Position numbers and translations under genes: made by a program. A stretch of DNA of 64,000 nucleotides from Chloroflexota bacterium. GTDB lineage: Bacteria > Chloroflexota > UBA6077 > JACCZL01. Of this stretch, positions 36,834-44,861 are shown piece by piece; the first letter of the stretch is position 1; each line of letters begins with the position of its first letter. The notes below the pieces were generated by a model, which worked only from the letters and a program-made list of their open reading frames with translations, had not been told where the DNA came from and did no database searches. The stretch spans positions 1-64,000 of the forward strand of contig JADZEM010000029.1 in assembly GCA_020850535.1 (NCBI GenBank), given 5' to 3'.

Positions 36834-38348
36834 ATGATGTCATTCGCCGATGGACAGCCCCGGCGTTTGAGCAGGCGCGCGGTGATGCGGAGCCTGAGCG
36901 TGGCATCGCTCGGGGTGGCGATTGCGCCGTTCCTGGCCGCATGTGGCGGCGCACCGGCTGCCGCTCCGACGGCGGCGCCGGCCAAGCCGGCCGAGGCGAG
37001 CAAGCCGGCCGAGGCCGCGAAACCGGCCGAGAGCAAGCCAGCCGCTCCGGCCGCCGCCGCCCAGCCGACAACGGCTGCTGCCGCGCCGGCACAGGCGGTC
37101 ACCAAGTCGAGCGCCGAGATCCGGCTGCACGTCCGCACCGGAAACGAGGCCGACACGCTCTCGGACCGGCTGCCGGAACTGGAGCAGAAGACCGGCATCA
37201 AGACCAAGATCGAGAGCTTCCCAGCCGCCGAGTACTTCACGAAGCTCCAGACCCTGACGGCCGGCGGTCAGCTCGGCGATGTGTTCTGGTCGATCGCGCA
37301 CCAGGGGTGGGGCGCGTACTTCATGTCCAACGGCGTGGCGCTGCCGCTGGACGACATCGTCAAGGCCGAGAACTTCGACCTGAACCAGTACTACCCCGTC
37401 TCGATCCAGGCGGCCAAAGTCTTCGAGAACAAGCTGGCTGGGATTCCGTTCAAGCTCCAGCCGTTCTCCATCGGGCTCTACTACAACGCGACCGCCTTCG
37501 CCGAGGAGAAGGTCACCCCGCCCACGCTGGAGACGAAGTACGAAGAGCTTGTCGAGATCGCCAAGAAGATGACCAGGGTCGAGGGCGGCAAGACGACCCG
37601 CTTCGGGCTGCTGCCGCTCCAGATCGGCACGGCCCAGGGCGGCTACGAGACGATGGTCGTCTCGACCCGCGCCTTCGGCGGCGACGTTACCGACAAGGAA
37701 GGCAAGAAGGCGACCGTCAACACGCCTGAGGCCATCGCCGGCATCAAGTGGATCTACGACCTTGTGTTCACCCACAAGGCCGCTCCGAGGGTTCAGGAGC
37801 TGGGCGGTGACCCGGCCAACCCGCAGGACGCGATGTTCGTGGCCGGCACCGGCGCGATGTACCAGGCCGGCTCGTCGGCCAAGAGCCTGCCCACCCGCGT
37901 CAAGGACAAGTTCGAGGTCAAGGACACGATGCTGCCCATCGGGCCAGGCAAGAGCCGCGGTTCGATGGCTGGCGTGGACTTCATCATGATGAACAAGGCG
38001 ACCAAGTTCCAGAAGGAGAGTTGGGAGCTCACGAAGATCCTCTGCGACAAGGAGACGGGTATCCGGCTCGGGGAGGGGCGCGGCGGCGCGTCCGGCACCT
38101 GTGGGGCGCGCCCTGACTCCTTCAACGACCCACGGCTGCTGGCGAACCCGCTCCACCAGGTCTGGATCAAGCAGGCCGAGGAGGCCGGGCCGCTCTTCAT
38201 CCCGGCCAACTTCCGGGGCGGCGAGATCGACACTCTGATCAAGCAGAAGCTGAGCGGCCTGTTCAACGGCGATGAGAAGTTCGAGCAGAAGTTCTTCGAC
38301 GACCTGAACACGCAGATCCAGCAGGTTCTGGACAAGCCGAAGCCGTAG
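36834..38348 (+). CDS. Sugar ABC transporter substrate-binding lipoprotein
   Basis: 504 residues from the double ATG at 36834/36837 after AGGGGGGACG. The signal carries a twin-arginine-like start (RRLSRRAVMRSLSVASLG) and lipobox LAAC, then an Ala/Pro/Lys-rich spacer. The mature part is a family 1 extracellular solute-binding protein (IRLHVRTGNEADTLSDRLPE, GDVFWSIAHQGWGAYF). It presumably captures a carbohydrate for the two permeases downstream. No ATPase gene is in the cluster, so a shared MsiK-like ATPase elsewhere is likely. Confidence 0.9.
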   Translation: MMSFADGQPRRLSRRAVMRSLSVASLGVAIAPFLAACGGAPAAAPTAAPAKPAEASKPAEAAKPAESKPAAPAAAAQPTTAAAAPAQAVTKSSAEIRLHVRTGNEADTLSDRLPELEQKTGIKTKIESFPAAEYFTKLQTLTAGGQLGDVFWSIAHQGWGAYFMSNGVALPLDDIVKAENFDLNQYYPVSIQAAKVFENKLAGIPFKLQPFSIGLYYNATAFAEEKVTPPTLETKYEELVEIAKKMTRVEGGKTTRFGLLPLQIGTAQGGYETMVVSTRAFGGDVTDKEGKKATVNTPEAIAGIKWIYDLVFTHKAAPRVQELGGDPANPQDAMFVAGTGAMYQAGSSAKSLPTRVKDKFEVKDTMLPIGPGKSRGSMAGVDFIMMNKATKFQKESWELTKILCDKETGIRLGEGRGGASGTCGARPDSFNDPRLLANPLHQVWIKQAEEAGPLFIPANFRGGEIDTLIKQKLSGLFNGDEKFEQKFFDDLNTQIQQVLDKPKP

Positions 38349-38373
38349 CGGCGCCCCCCTCGACGTCAACTAT

Positions 38374-38401
38374 GGCCCCGCTCCCGCGCGGGAGCGGGGC
38401 C
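38374..38401 (+). terminator. Hairpin between substrate-binding protein and permeases
   Basis: Perfect palindrome, arms GGCCCCGCTCCCGC and its complement, 26 bp after the stop. It may reduce read-through so that the binding protein is made in excess over the permeases. Confidence 0.6.
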
Positions 38402-38494
38402 GCGCCCGTCGTATCCTGAGACCCACCACACAGCACGGGCTACCACACAGCACGGCCCACCACTCCTGATGCATGGCGGTCGAGCGGTCGACCT

Positions 38495-38607
38495 GTCAGT
38501 TCCTCCTCCCACCGCTTGAACCGAGGGACGGCTGCCCGGTGACTCCGGACCGCCTCGGCATCGGCTTTGAGTTGAACGAGGAGTTTCTGGCGCGCCAGCG
38601 GGCCTGA
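38495..38607 (+). pseudogene. C-terminal stub of an enolase-superfamily dehydratase
   Basis: One frame reads FLLPPLEPRDGCPVTPDRLG then IGFELNEEFLARQRA and a TGA at 38605-38607. This is the characteristic C-terminal tail of mandelate racemase/galactonate dehydratase-type proteins, with no body upstream. It is not a copy of the intact enolase-family gene at 40565, whose tail differs. Remnant of a lost gene in the same operon. Confidence 0.55.
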
Positions 38608-38641
38608 TCGGCCAACCGGGCGCTCGCCGTTGGAGGCACGT

Positions 38642-39598
38642 ATGGCGACTGTCGCGCGGTCCGCGCCGCGGCCTGGAACATCGAGGTTTGCCCGCCGCGA
38701 GGCGATGGAAGGCCTGCTCTACATCTCACCGTTCCTGCTGGGCTTCCTCGTCTTCACGGCCTACCCGATGATCGCGTCGTTCTACCTCAGCTTCACGAAG
38801 TACAACATCATCACCGCGCCGACCTGGATCGGACTGGAGAACTACCAGGAGGCGTTCTTCCAGGATGCCCAGTTCTGGACCTCGCTCCAGCGAACCCTGT
38901 TCTTCGCGCTGCTGAACGTCACGCTCGGCGTGGCTGGGTCGCTGGGCGCGGCGTTGCTGCTGAGCAAGAGCTACCCGGGCACCACCACCTTTCGGACGTT
39001 CTTCTTCCTGCCCTCCATCACGCCGATCATCGCGTCGGCGCTTCTGTGGGTCTGGATCTTCCAACCGACCATCGGCGTCCTCAACTACCTGCTCAGCCTG
39101 GTCGGAATCGAAGGGCCAGCCTGGCTCCAGTCCGGCAGCTGGGCCATCCCCTCGGTGACCATCATCAGCCTCTGGGGCGCCATCGGGGGCAGCCGGATGA
39201 TTATCTTCCTGGCCGCGCTTCAGAGCGTGCCCCAGGAGATGTACGAAGCGGCGGAGATCGACGGGGCCGGCGCGCTCCGCAAGTTCTGGCACATCACCCT
39301 GCCGCTGATCTCCCCGACGATGTTCTTCAACGTGGTGCTGACGATCATCGGCTCGCTGTCCGTCTTCTCGCTGGCGTATATCGCCACGAACGGCGGCCCC
39401 AACTACGCGACGTACTTCTACGTCTACCACCTCTTCAAGAACGCCTTCGAGTTCTCGCGGATGGGGTACGCCGCCGCGATGGCCTGGGTCTTCTTTCTGA
39501 TCGTGCTGGTGCTCACGGCGATCCAGTTCAAGCTCTCGAACCGCTGGGTCTTCTACGCCGGTGGCGAGGCCAACGAGGGGGCGAACGATGACCAGTAG
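38642..39598 (+). CDS. Sugar ABC transporter permease (MalF/UgpA type)
   Basis: 318 residues, ATG 38642 after TTGGAGGCACGT. Six membrane segments, starting with LLYISPFLLGFLVFTAYP; the ATPase-contacting EAA loop is YEAAEIDGAGALRKFWHITLP. Its stop overlaps the start of the second permease by 11 bp. Confidence 0.93.
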   Translation: MATVARSAPRPGTSRFARREAMEGLLYISPFLLGFLVFTAYPMIASFYLSFTKYNIITAPTWIGLENYQEAFFQDAQFWTSLQRTLFFALLNVTLGVAGSLGAALLLSKSYPGTTTFRTFFFLPSITPIIASALLWVWIFQPTIGVLNYLLSLVGIEGPAWLQSGSWAIPSVTIISLWGAIGGSRMIIFLAALQSVPQEMYEAAEIDGAGALRKFWHITLPLISPTMFFNVVLTIIGSLSVFSLAYIATNGGPNYATYFYVYHLFKNAFEFSRMGYAAAMAWVFFLIVLVLTAIQFKLSNRWVFYAGGEANEGANDDQ

Positions 39599-40484
39599 TG
39601 CTGTCGCGCTGCCCACGGCCTCGGCCAACCGCCGTGCGCGGAGCCTCGGCAAGATCCGGAACGCCGTCATCTTCTACGTCAGCGTGGCGATTCTCTCGGT
39701 CTTCTTCATGGGGCCGTTTGTCTGGACCGTGATCTCCTCGTTGAAGGATGCCAGCGAGATCGCCACCTTTCCGCCGACCTTCCTCCCGAAGCAGTTGCAC
39801 TGGGAGAACTACCCGAACGCCTGGAGCCGGGTGCCGTTCCTCAGCTTCTACATCAACTCGATTCTGGTGACCGGCCTCGCGACGCTCGGACAGACGGTCA
39901 CGGCGACGCTGGTGGCGTACGGCTTCGCGCGCTTTCGCTTCCCCTGGAAGAACGCCCTGTTCATGCTGGTCATGTCCACCCTGATGGTGCCGTGGGAGGT
40001 GACCATCGTCCCGAGCTTCCTGCTGTTCAGGACGCTGGGCTGGCTCGACACGCTGACGCCGCTGATCGTGCCACACTGGCTGGGCGGCGGGCCGTTCTTC
40101 ATCTTCCTGCTGCGCCAGTTCTTCATGACGATCCCGCGAGACTATGACGAGGCGGCCAAGATCGACGGGGCCAACTCCCTGCAAGTCCTCTGGGAGATTC
40201 TGGTGCCGCTCTGTCGCCCGGCGATCACGACGGTGGCGATCTTCGCGGCGCTGTTCCACTGGAACGCCTTCATCGAGCCGCTGATCTTCCTGAACTCGCC
40301 GGAGAAGTTCACCATCTCGCTCGGGCTTCGCTACTTCCAGACGGCCCCACTGGACGCCGGTGAGCCGAAGGAGCATCTGTTGATGGCGGGCACCATCATC
40401 ATGATCGTGCCGTGCGTGATCCTGTTCTTCGCGGCGCAGCGGTACTTCGTGAAGGGCATCGTGCTGTCTGGCCTCAAGGGCTAG
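39588..40484 (+). CDS. Sugar ABC transporter permease (MalG/UgpE type)
   Basis: 298 residues from ATG 39588. Membrane segments begin at NAVIFYVSVAILSVFFMGPF; the EAA loop is YDEAAKIDGANSLQVLWEIL. It pairs with the preceding permease to form the channel of a carbohydrate importer. Confidence 0.93.
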   Translation: MTSSAVALPTASANRRARSLGKIRNAVIFYVSVAILSVFFMGPFVWTVISSLKDASEIATFPPTFLPKQLHWENYPNAWSRVPFLSFYINSILVTGLATLGQTVTATLVAYGFARFRFPWKNALFMLVMSTLMVPWEVTIVPSFLLFRTLGWLDTLTPLIVPHWLGGGPFFIFLLRQFFMTIPRDYDEAAKIDGANSLQVLWEILVPLCRPAITTVAIFAALFHWNAFIEPLIFLNSPEKFTISLGLRYFQTAPLDAGEPKEHLLMAGTIIMIVPCVILFFAAQRYFVKGIVLSGLKG

Positions 40485-40564
40485 CCGTTGAACCCGAGCC
40501 TGGGAGCCGTTGCTGTCGGCCAGCCGCCGGCGCGCTCCGCTCTCGGCCCTCCACTGGAGGAGAC

Positions 40565-41692
40565 ATGAAAGTTACCGGTCTCGAGACCATCCTCATCGAC
40601 AATGTACCGCCCTACCGGGGCGGCAGGAAGTGGCTGTTCATCAAGCTGAGCACGGACGAGGGCATCGTCGGGCTGGGTGAGCGGGTCACCGGCGGCGTCA
40701 TCGATCTCGGGTCGCAGATCGCGCTGCTCAACGAGCTGTTCGAGCAGTACGTCAAGGGTGAGAACCCGTTCAACGTCGAGTTGATCTGGCAACGGATGTT
40801 CTCGACGCCCCACGACTACCGCCACCCTGGCATGAGCCGCACGCCCGCGATGTCGGCCATCGAGATCGCGCTCTGGGACATCATCGGGAAGGCGACCAAT
40901 CAGCCGATCTACAACCTGCTCGGCGGCCGGTTCCACGAGAGGCTGCGCGCCTATGCCTACATGCCGGCCGAAGGGGTCTGGGAACAGCCTGAGAGGGCCG
41001 GCGAGATCGCCCAGCAGCTCGTTTCCGAGGGCTGGTCCGCATGCAAGACCGATCCGTTCCGCCCGACGTTCCCCTACCCGCGCGACTGGCCGCTGAAGGA
41101 TCTGAAGCACGCCGCGAAGATCTTCCAGGCTGTCCGCGATGCCGTCGGCGACGACCTCGAGATCGGGATCGGGACACACAGCCAGTTCAGCACGGCCGGC
41201 GCGATCCGGGTCGCCAAGATCTTCGAGGAGTTCTACCCGATCTGGTTCGAGGAGCCGGTCCCTCCCGAGATGGTCGAGGAGATGGCGCGCGTGGCCGCCC
41301 AGACGAGTATCCCGATTGCCTCCGGCGAGCGCCTCGCCACCAAGTACGAGTTCGCCAACGCACTGGAGAAGAAGGCGTTCGGGATCGTCCAGGTGGACGT
41401 CGGCCAGTGCGGCGGCATCCTTGAGGCGAAGAAGATCGCCGCCATCGCCGAGTCACATCATGCGCTGATCGCGCCACACATGTACGTCGGGCCGATCGCG
41501 GCGGCGGCGGCGGTCCAACTGGACACCTGTTCCGCGAATTTCATGCTGCAGGAGTTCAACGACGGCCCGCTCCACCGGGAGATTTTCGAGGAGCCCATCG
41601 TCGTGAGGAACGGGTACATCACGCCGCCGTCGGGGCCGGGGCTGGGTCTGGTGCTGGATGAAGCGGTGGTGAAGCGGCACCGCGCCAACTAA
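40565..41692 (+). CDS. Enolase-superfamily (mandelate racemase/muconate lactonizing) enzyme
   Basis: 375 residues from ATG 40565 after TGGAGGAGAC. The N-terminal capping domain is followed by the barrel with SAIEIALWDIIGKATNQPIY. Likely metal ligands and catalytic residues lie in EIGIGTHSQF, WFEEPVPPE, IASGERLATKYEF and the late catalytic His in ALIAPHMYVG. In a sugar-importer operon it is most likely an acid-sugar dehydratase; exact substrate unknown. Confidence 0.9.
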   Translation: MKVTGLETILIDNVPPYRGGRKWLFIKLSTDEGIVGLGERVTGGVIDLGSQIALLNELFEQYVKGENPFNVELIWQRMFSTPHDYRHPGMSRTPAMSAIEIALWDIIGKATNQPIYNLLGGRFHERLRAYAYMPAEGVWEQPERAGEIAQQLVSEGWSACKTDPFRPTFPYPRDWPLKDLKHAAKIFQAVRDAVGDDLEIGIGTHSQFSTAGAIRVAKIFEEFYPIWFEEPVPPEMVEEMARVAAQTSIPIASGERLATKYEFANALEKKAFGIVQVDVGQCGGILEAKKIAAIAESHHALIAPHMYVGPIAAAAAVQLDTCSANFMLQEFNDGPLHREIFEEPIVVRNGYITPPSGPGLGLVLDEAVVKRHRAN

Positions 41693-41724
41693 GAGACGTT
41701 CTCCAGAAGTCCTGGTCCTGGCAC

Positions 41725-41771
41725 GGGGCTTGTCCCCCGCCCGTTCGCTCTGGGCGCGGGTGGGAGACAGG
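41725..41771. repeat. Hairpin whose right arm is split by the MITE
   Basis: GGGGCTTGTCCCCCGCCCG (41725-41743) pairs imperfectly with CGGGTGGGAGACAGG (41757-41771) plus CCCC, which now lies beyond the MITE at 42000-42003. Probably the terminator of the enolase-family gene, interrupted by insertion. Confidence 0.55.
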
Positions 41772-41989
41772 CAGGGCGATTGCATGTTCATTGGTGTATC
41801 CGAAGCATCATGGAACGGGCGGTCGGGGACTGAAGTCCCCGCCTACAGTCATTCAGTCGCTGCGCGACGGCCGTCGGGCACGGGCAGGCACTGGTGCGAC
41901 TGGAGCGTCGCGCAGCGACTGCAGGCGTGTAGGCGGGGCTTTCAAGCCCCGACGCGGCGGCACGACGACATCAACATGCAATCGCCCTG
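41772..41989. mobile_element. MITE-like palindromic element, copy 1
   Basis: 218 bp with perfect 16-bp terminal inverted repeats (CAGGGCGATTGCATGT at the left, its complement at the right) and no coding capacity. Directly flanked by a perfect 10-bp duplication GGGAGACAGG (41762-41771 and 41990-41999). Inside, further inverted segments (GTCGGGGACTGAAGTCCCCG with GGGGCTTTCAAGCCCC; GTCGCTGCGCGAC with GTCGCGCAGCGAC) let the whole element fold into one long hairpin or nested cruciforms. Two more copies lie at 57994 and 58221. Confidence 0.85.
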
Positions 41990-41999
41990 GGGAGACAGG

Positions 42000-42130
42000 C
42001 CCCAATGCCGTTCAGGTAGGACGCCATCCGGACCGCGAGCGTCAGCGAGTCGGACCTGCACTATGCGGGTCCACTCGCTGACGCTCGTCGTACGGCGGCG
42101 CGACGCGTGACAGACTGAACGGCATTGGGG
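42000..42130. repeat. Second inverted-repeat element (single copy here)
   Basis: 131 bp bounded by a perfect 16-bp inverted repeat, CCCCAATGCCGTTCAG and its complement. An inner pair (GCGAGCGTCAGCGAGT / ACTCGCTGACGCTCG) continues the symmetry. It abuts copy 1 of the MITE and has no coding capacity. It may be a different non-autonomous element or a structured repeat. Confidence 0.6.
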
Positions 42131-42512
42131 GTACGCCCTGGGGGTACGCCCCGTACTTCGGTGCCCGTCAAGCTGAGGTGGGCGATACAGCTCCGTCTCC
42201 GGGCAGGCGACGGCGGGTGTCGAGCGTGTCGATGACGACGACGTCGTGCGCGCTCGCTCGCGTCCCTTGAACGCACCGGCGCACGTTGCAGTGGGTGGAA
42301 GCCACCGCTCCTGACGGTTGTCCATTCGGTGCCACTCCCCGGCCCTGGCCGGCTCTGCGGCGCCGTTCGGGCAGCGGCTCCGTCAGGCGGGTGCCGACGG
42401 GTCGGCAAGGCATCGGGCGCGGAGCACGACAGGCGATGCGCTCGGGCCATGCATGGCGGAACCCCGTCGCGGGCGTGCTCGCCGAGGCCGACAGCGCGCG
42501 ACCTCTGGGATC
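42131..42512. other. Non-coding or eroded sequence
   Basis: No convincing gene. A short GGGGGTACGCCC motif is repeated at its left end. The stretch leads into the truncated pseudogene at 42513 and may include its lost 5' part. Confidence 0.35.
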
Positions 42513-43297
42513 GACGTCTACGCCAACGATAGCTGCGACCCCAGCGGCTACGGCGAGGGCCAGACCTACCTCGGCTCGACCAGCGTCACGACGAACGGCA
42601 GCGGCAACGCCACGTTCGCGCTGATCACCCTGCTGGCCGTCACGGCCGGGCAGGTGCTCACGGCCACCACCTCGGACACGACCTCGGTACGACCTCCGAG
42701 TTCTCGGCCTGCACCAGCCTGACCGCACCCGCCATCACGGTGTCGCCGACGTCGGGCCTGGTGACGACCGAGGGCGGCAGCACAGCCACGTTCACCGTGC
42801 GACTGGCCCTCGTGCCGTCCTCCGACGTGACGGTCGGCGTCTCCAGCAGCAACACCACCGAGGGGACCGTCAGCCCGTCGACGCTCACGTTGACACTCTC
42901 GGCCCCGACCAACGCCGTGATCTCGCAGGGATCCGCCACGGGCACGATCCAGAACCGCGCGGTGCCGTCCTGCTCGCCGCGGCCGGCCGTCACGGTCAGC
43001 CAGCGCGTGAGCGACGGCAAGCTGCTGGTCCACGTCGCCACCAGCGCGCTCAACTCGAACCAGGCGAATCCGCTCAACGAGCTTCGGTTTGGTGCGTTGC
43101 GGAACGTCAGGGTGGCGCTCAACGGTCAGCCGGTCGCCAGCGGCCAGAACGTGAGCCTGCCGCCCGGCGCTGCTGCTGTTGACTTCACCGTCGAGCGCGT
43201 GACGCCCGGCCAGGCCACCATCGTCCCGTTCACCGTGGTCGATGGCTGCGGCTCCTGGTCGACGTTCGTGGGCGGGGGCGCAAGCGCCGGCTTCTGA
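42513..43297 (+). pseudogene. Frameshifted surface protein with Ig/Calx-beta-like repeats
   Basis: A truncated first part (IDVYANDSCDPSGYGEGQTY) runs to about 42690, where the frame shifts within a near-duplicated ACGACCTCGG/ACGACCTCCG sequence. The second frame continues with SEFSACTSLTAPAITVSPTS and a Calx-beta-like block (TTEGGSTATFTVRLALVPSS), then a C-terminal domain ending in FTVVDGCGSWSTFVGGGASAG. The start and signal peptide are missing and the Calx-beta block is shortened. Remnant of a large secreted protein. Confidence 0.6.
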
Positions 43298-43330
43298 GGC
43301 CCGTCGCAAGCGATCGGGTGAGGAGTGCGT

Positions 43331-43360
43331 GACGCCCAGGGTGGAGACACCCCGGGCGTC
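43331..43360. terminator. Hairpin between convergent genes
   Basis: 13-bp stem GACGCCCAGGGTG / CACCCCGGGCGTC with one mismatch and loop GAGA, following the pseudogene and facing the gene at 43477. Confidence 0.6.
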
Positions 43361-43476
43361 GCATGAACGGTTGGCCAGCGTGACTGCAGGCCATGACGTA
43401 GCGGGCCTCGTCGTTGGATGAACGGGCCGCCAGGAGCAACTCCAACGCTGGACAGGACCGGATGGCTCTCACGGCA

Positions 43477-44436
43477 TTACGGTGTTGGCTCCAGCGGCGG
43501 CATGTTCAAGCGCGAGACGACGACAACTGGGCAGGCGATCTGGAATTCACCGCTCTCGAAGTCGGCTTCGATGTTCCCGCTGTCGTTCTCGAAGTGCAGC
43601 AACAGCGCGACCTCGAACACCACGACGTTGCCGGGCGGCACGGCGAACATGGTGGCGTGCAGTTGCTCCCCGAACGAGATCGACGCACCCTCAGTGTCGC
43701 TGCCGAGGGTGAACGAAGCGAATGCCGCGGCCGTACCGAGGCCCTTGATGTCGGACTGGACGGAGGTCACGTCGTTGGGCCAGCCAAGCCACATGTTGAG
43801 CACCGCGCTCGCGCCGACAGAACTGATGTTCGTGGCGAATGCCCACGGGGCATGCGCCTTCAGGTGCCCGATGGCCGACATGAAGGTGGTCGCGTTGATG
43901 ACCGCGTAGTCGCTGGAGGAGTTCACCCAGGAGAAGTAGAACCCGAACTTCTGCGGACCTCGGCGCTTGGATGTCGCAAACTTGAACTTTGCGAAACTCC
44001 CGAACGGCGCGGTGGTGGCCGTCGAGATCTCCTGGAGCGGGATGCTCCAGATCAGGAACGGCGTGTCGAGGCTGAAGCTCGGAAACGGGAAGAAACGGTC
44101 GCGGGACGCGAGATCCCGCAACGCCCTGGCTTGCGCCGCCACGCTTGCGTGCAACGTGTCCTTGTGCGTCGCGGCTCGTTGGACGGCCTCGATCTTCTGC
44201 TGCTCGACCATCCGCGCGAGGTCCGCGCTACGCGGCTCCTGCACGGCCTGGAGCTTCGTGACGTCCAGGCCAGCATCCTGCAGGAATGTGGAGACCATCG
44301 CCTCCGACCGTCGGCGGCTTTCCGCCAGAGCAGCAAGCTGCTGTTCGTCGGGCTGGAAGGTCGGCGGATGCTTGAGCCGCTCGGCTTCCACGGCCACGAT
44401 TCCTTGCTTGAGCGCGGACTCGGAAATCCTCTTCAT
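43477..44436 (-). CDS. Hypothetical protein
   Basis: 319 residues; ATG 44436 has a good ribosome-binding site (GGGAGGACGGC). The N-terminal 130 residues are helical and charged, probably coiled coil (EQQLAALAESRRRSEAMVST, LARMVEQQKIEAVQRAATHK). The C-terminal part is aromatic and beta-rich (KFGFYFSWVNSSSDYAVINA, VVVFEVALLLHFENDSG), like a jelly-roll or structural domain. No signal peptide and no recognised family. Confidence 0.6.
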   Translation of the reverse strand: MKRISESALKQGIVAVEAERLKHPPTFQPDEQQLAALAESRRRSEAMVSTFLQDAGLDVTKLQAVQEPRSADLARMVEQQKIEAVQRAATHKDTLHASVAAQARALRDLASRDRFFPFPSFSLDTPFLIWSIPLQEISTATTAPFGSFAKFKFATSKRRGPQKFGFYFSWVNSSSDYAVINATTFMSAIGHLKAHAPWAFATNISSVGASAVLNMWLGWPNDVTSVQSDIKGLGTAAAFASFTLGSDTEGASISFGEQLHATMFAVPPGNVVVFEVALLLHFENDSGNIEADFESGEFQIACPVVVVSRLNMPPLEPTP

Positions 44437-44490
44437 GCCGTCCTCCCAGTAACTGCGCCAGCATGCCGCCCGGGGATACCGCCACGATGA

Positions 44491-44542
44491 GTCACGTCGC
44501 GCTGGTGAGGTACGTCGTCACGTCGCGCTGGTGAGGTACGTC
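44491..44542. repeat. Tandem duplication, 26 bp x 2
   Basis: Two exact, adjacent copies of a 26-bp unit beginning GTCACGTCGCGCTGG (44491-44516, 44517-44542), upstream of the hypothetical gene at 44436. The rest of the 44437-44861 gap holds only the hairpin at 44711. Confidence 0.9.
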
Positions 44543-44710
44543 GTGACGCCGTGTCCCTCGTGGATCACATCGTGTTCTCTCGCACCGTACCATCCGACAT
44601 GGGGAACTCCCGTCCCCCGTTCGACATCTCGGCTGTTATTCCCGGAACCCCTACGGGCTCTCGCCAGCAGCGGTCCCCACGGTCCGATGCGGAGAGCGTC
44701 GAACGGCGTC

Positions 44711-44752
44711 AGAAAGCCCGGGCCGTGGGCTTCCCCACGACTCGGGCTTTCT
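44711..44752. terminator. Hairpin terminator after the siroheme-decarboxylase-like gene
   Basis: An 18-bp stem with two mismatches, AGAAAGCCCGGGCCGTGG and CCACGACTCGGGCTTTCT, loop GCTTCC. Each side has a short A or T run, so it could stop transcription in both directions. Confidence 0.65.
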
Positions 44753-44861
44753 CGCAATCCGTATGGAGACCACCATGCCGGTCCCAGCCAGATGGGCTGG
44801 CGCGGCATGCCACACTCCCTCACCAACGGCAGCCGCGCCCCGATGAGGGATGTCGGGCCGA

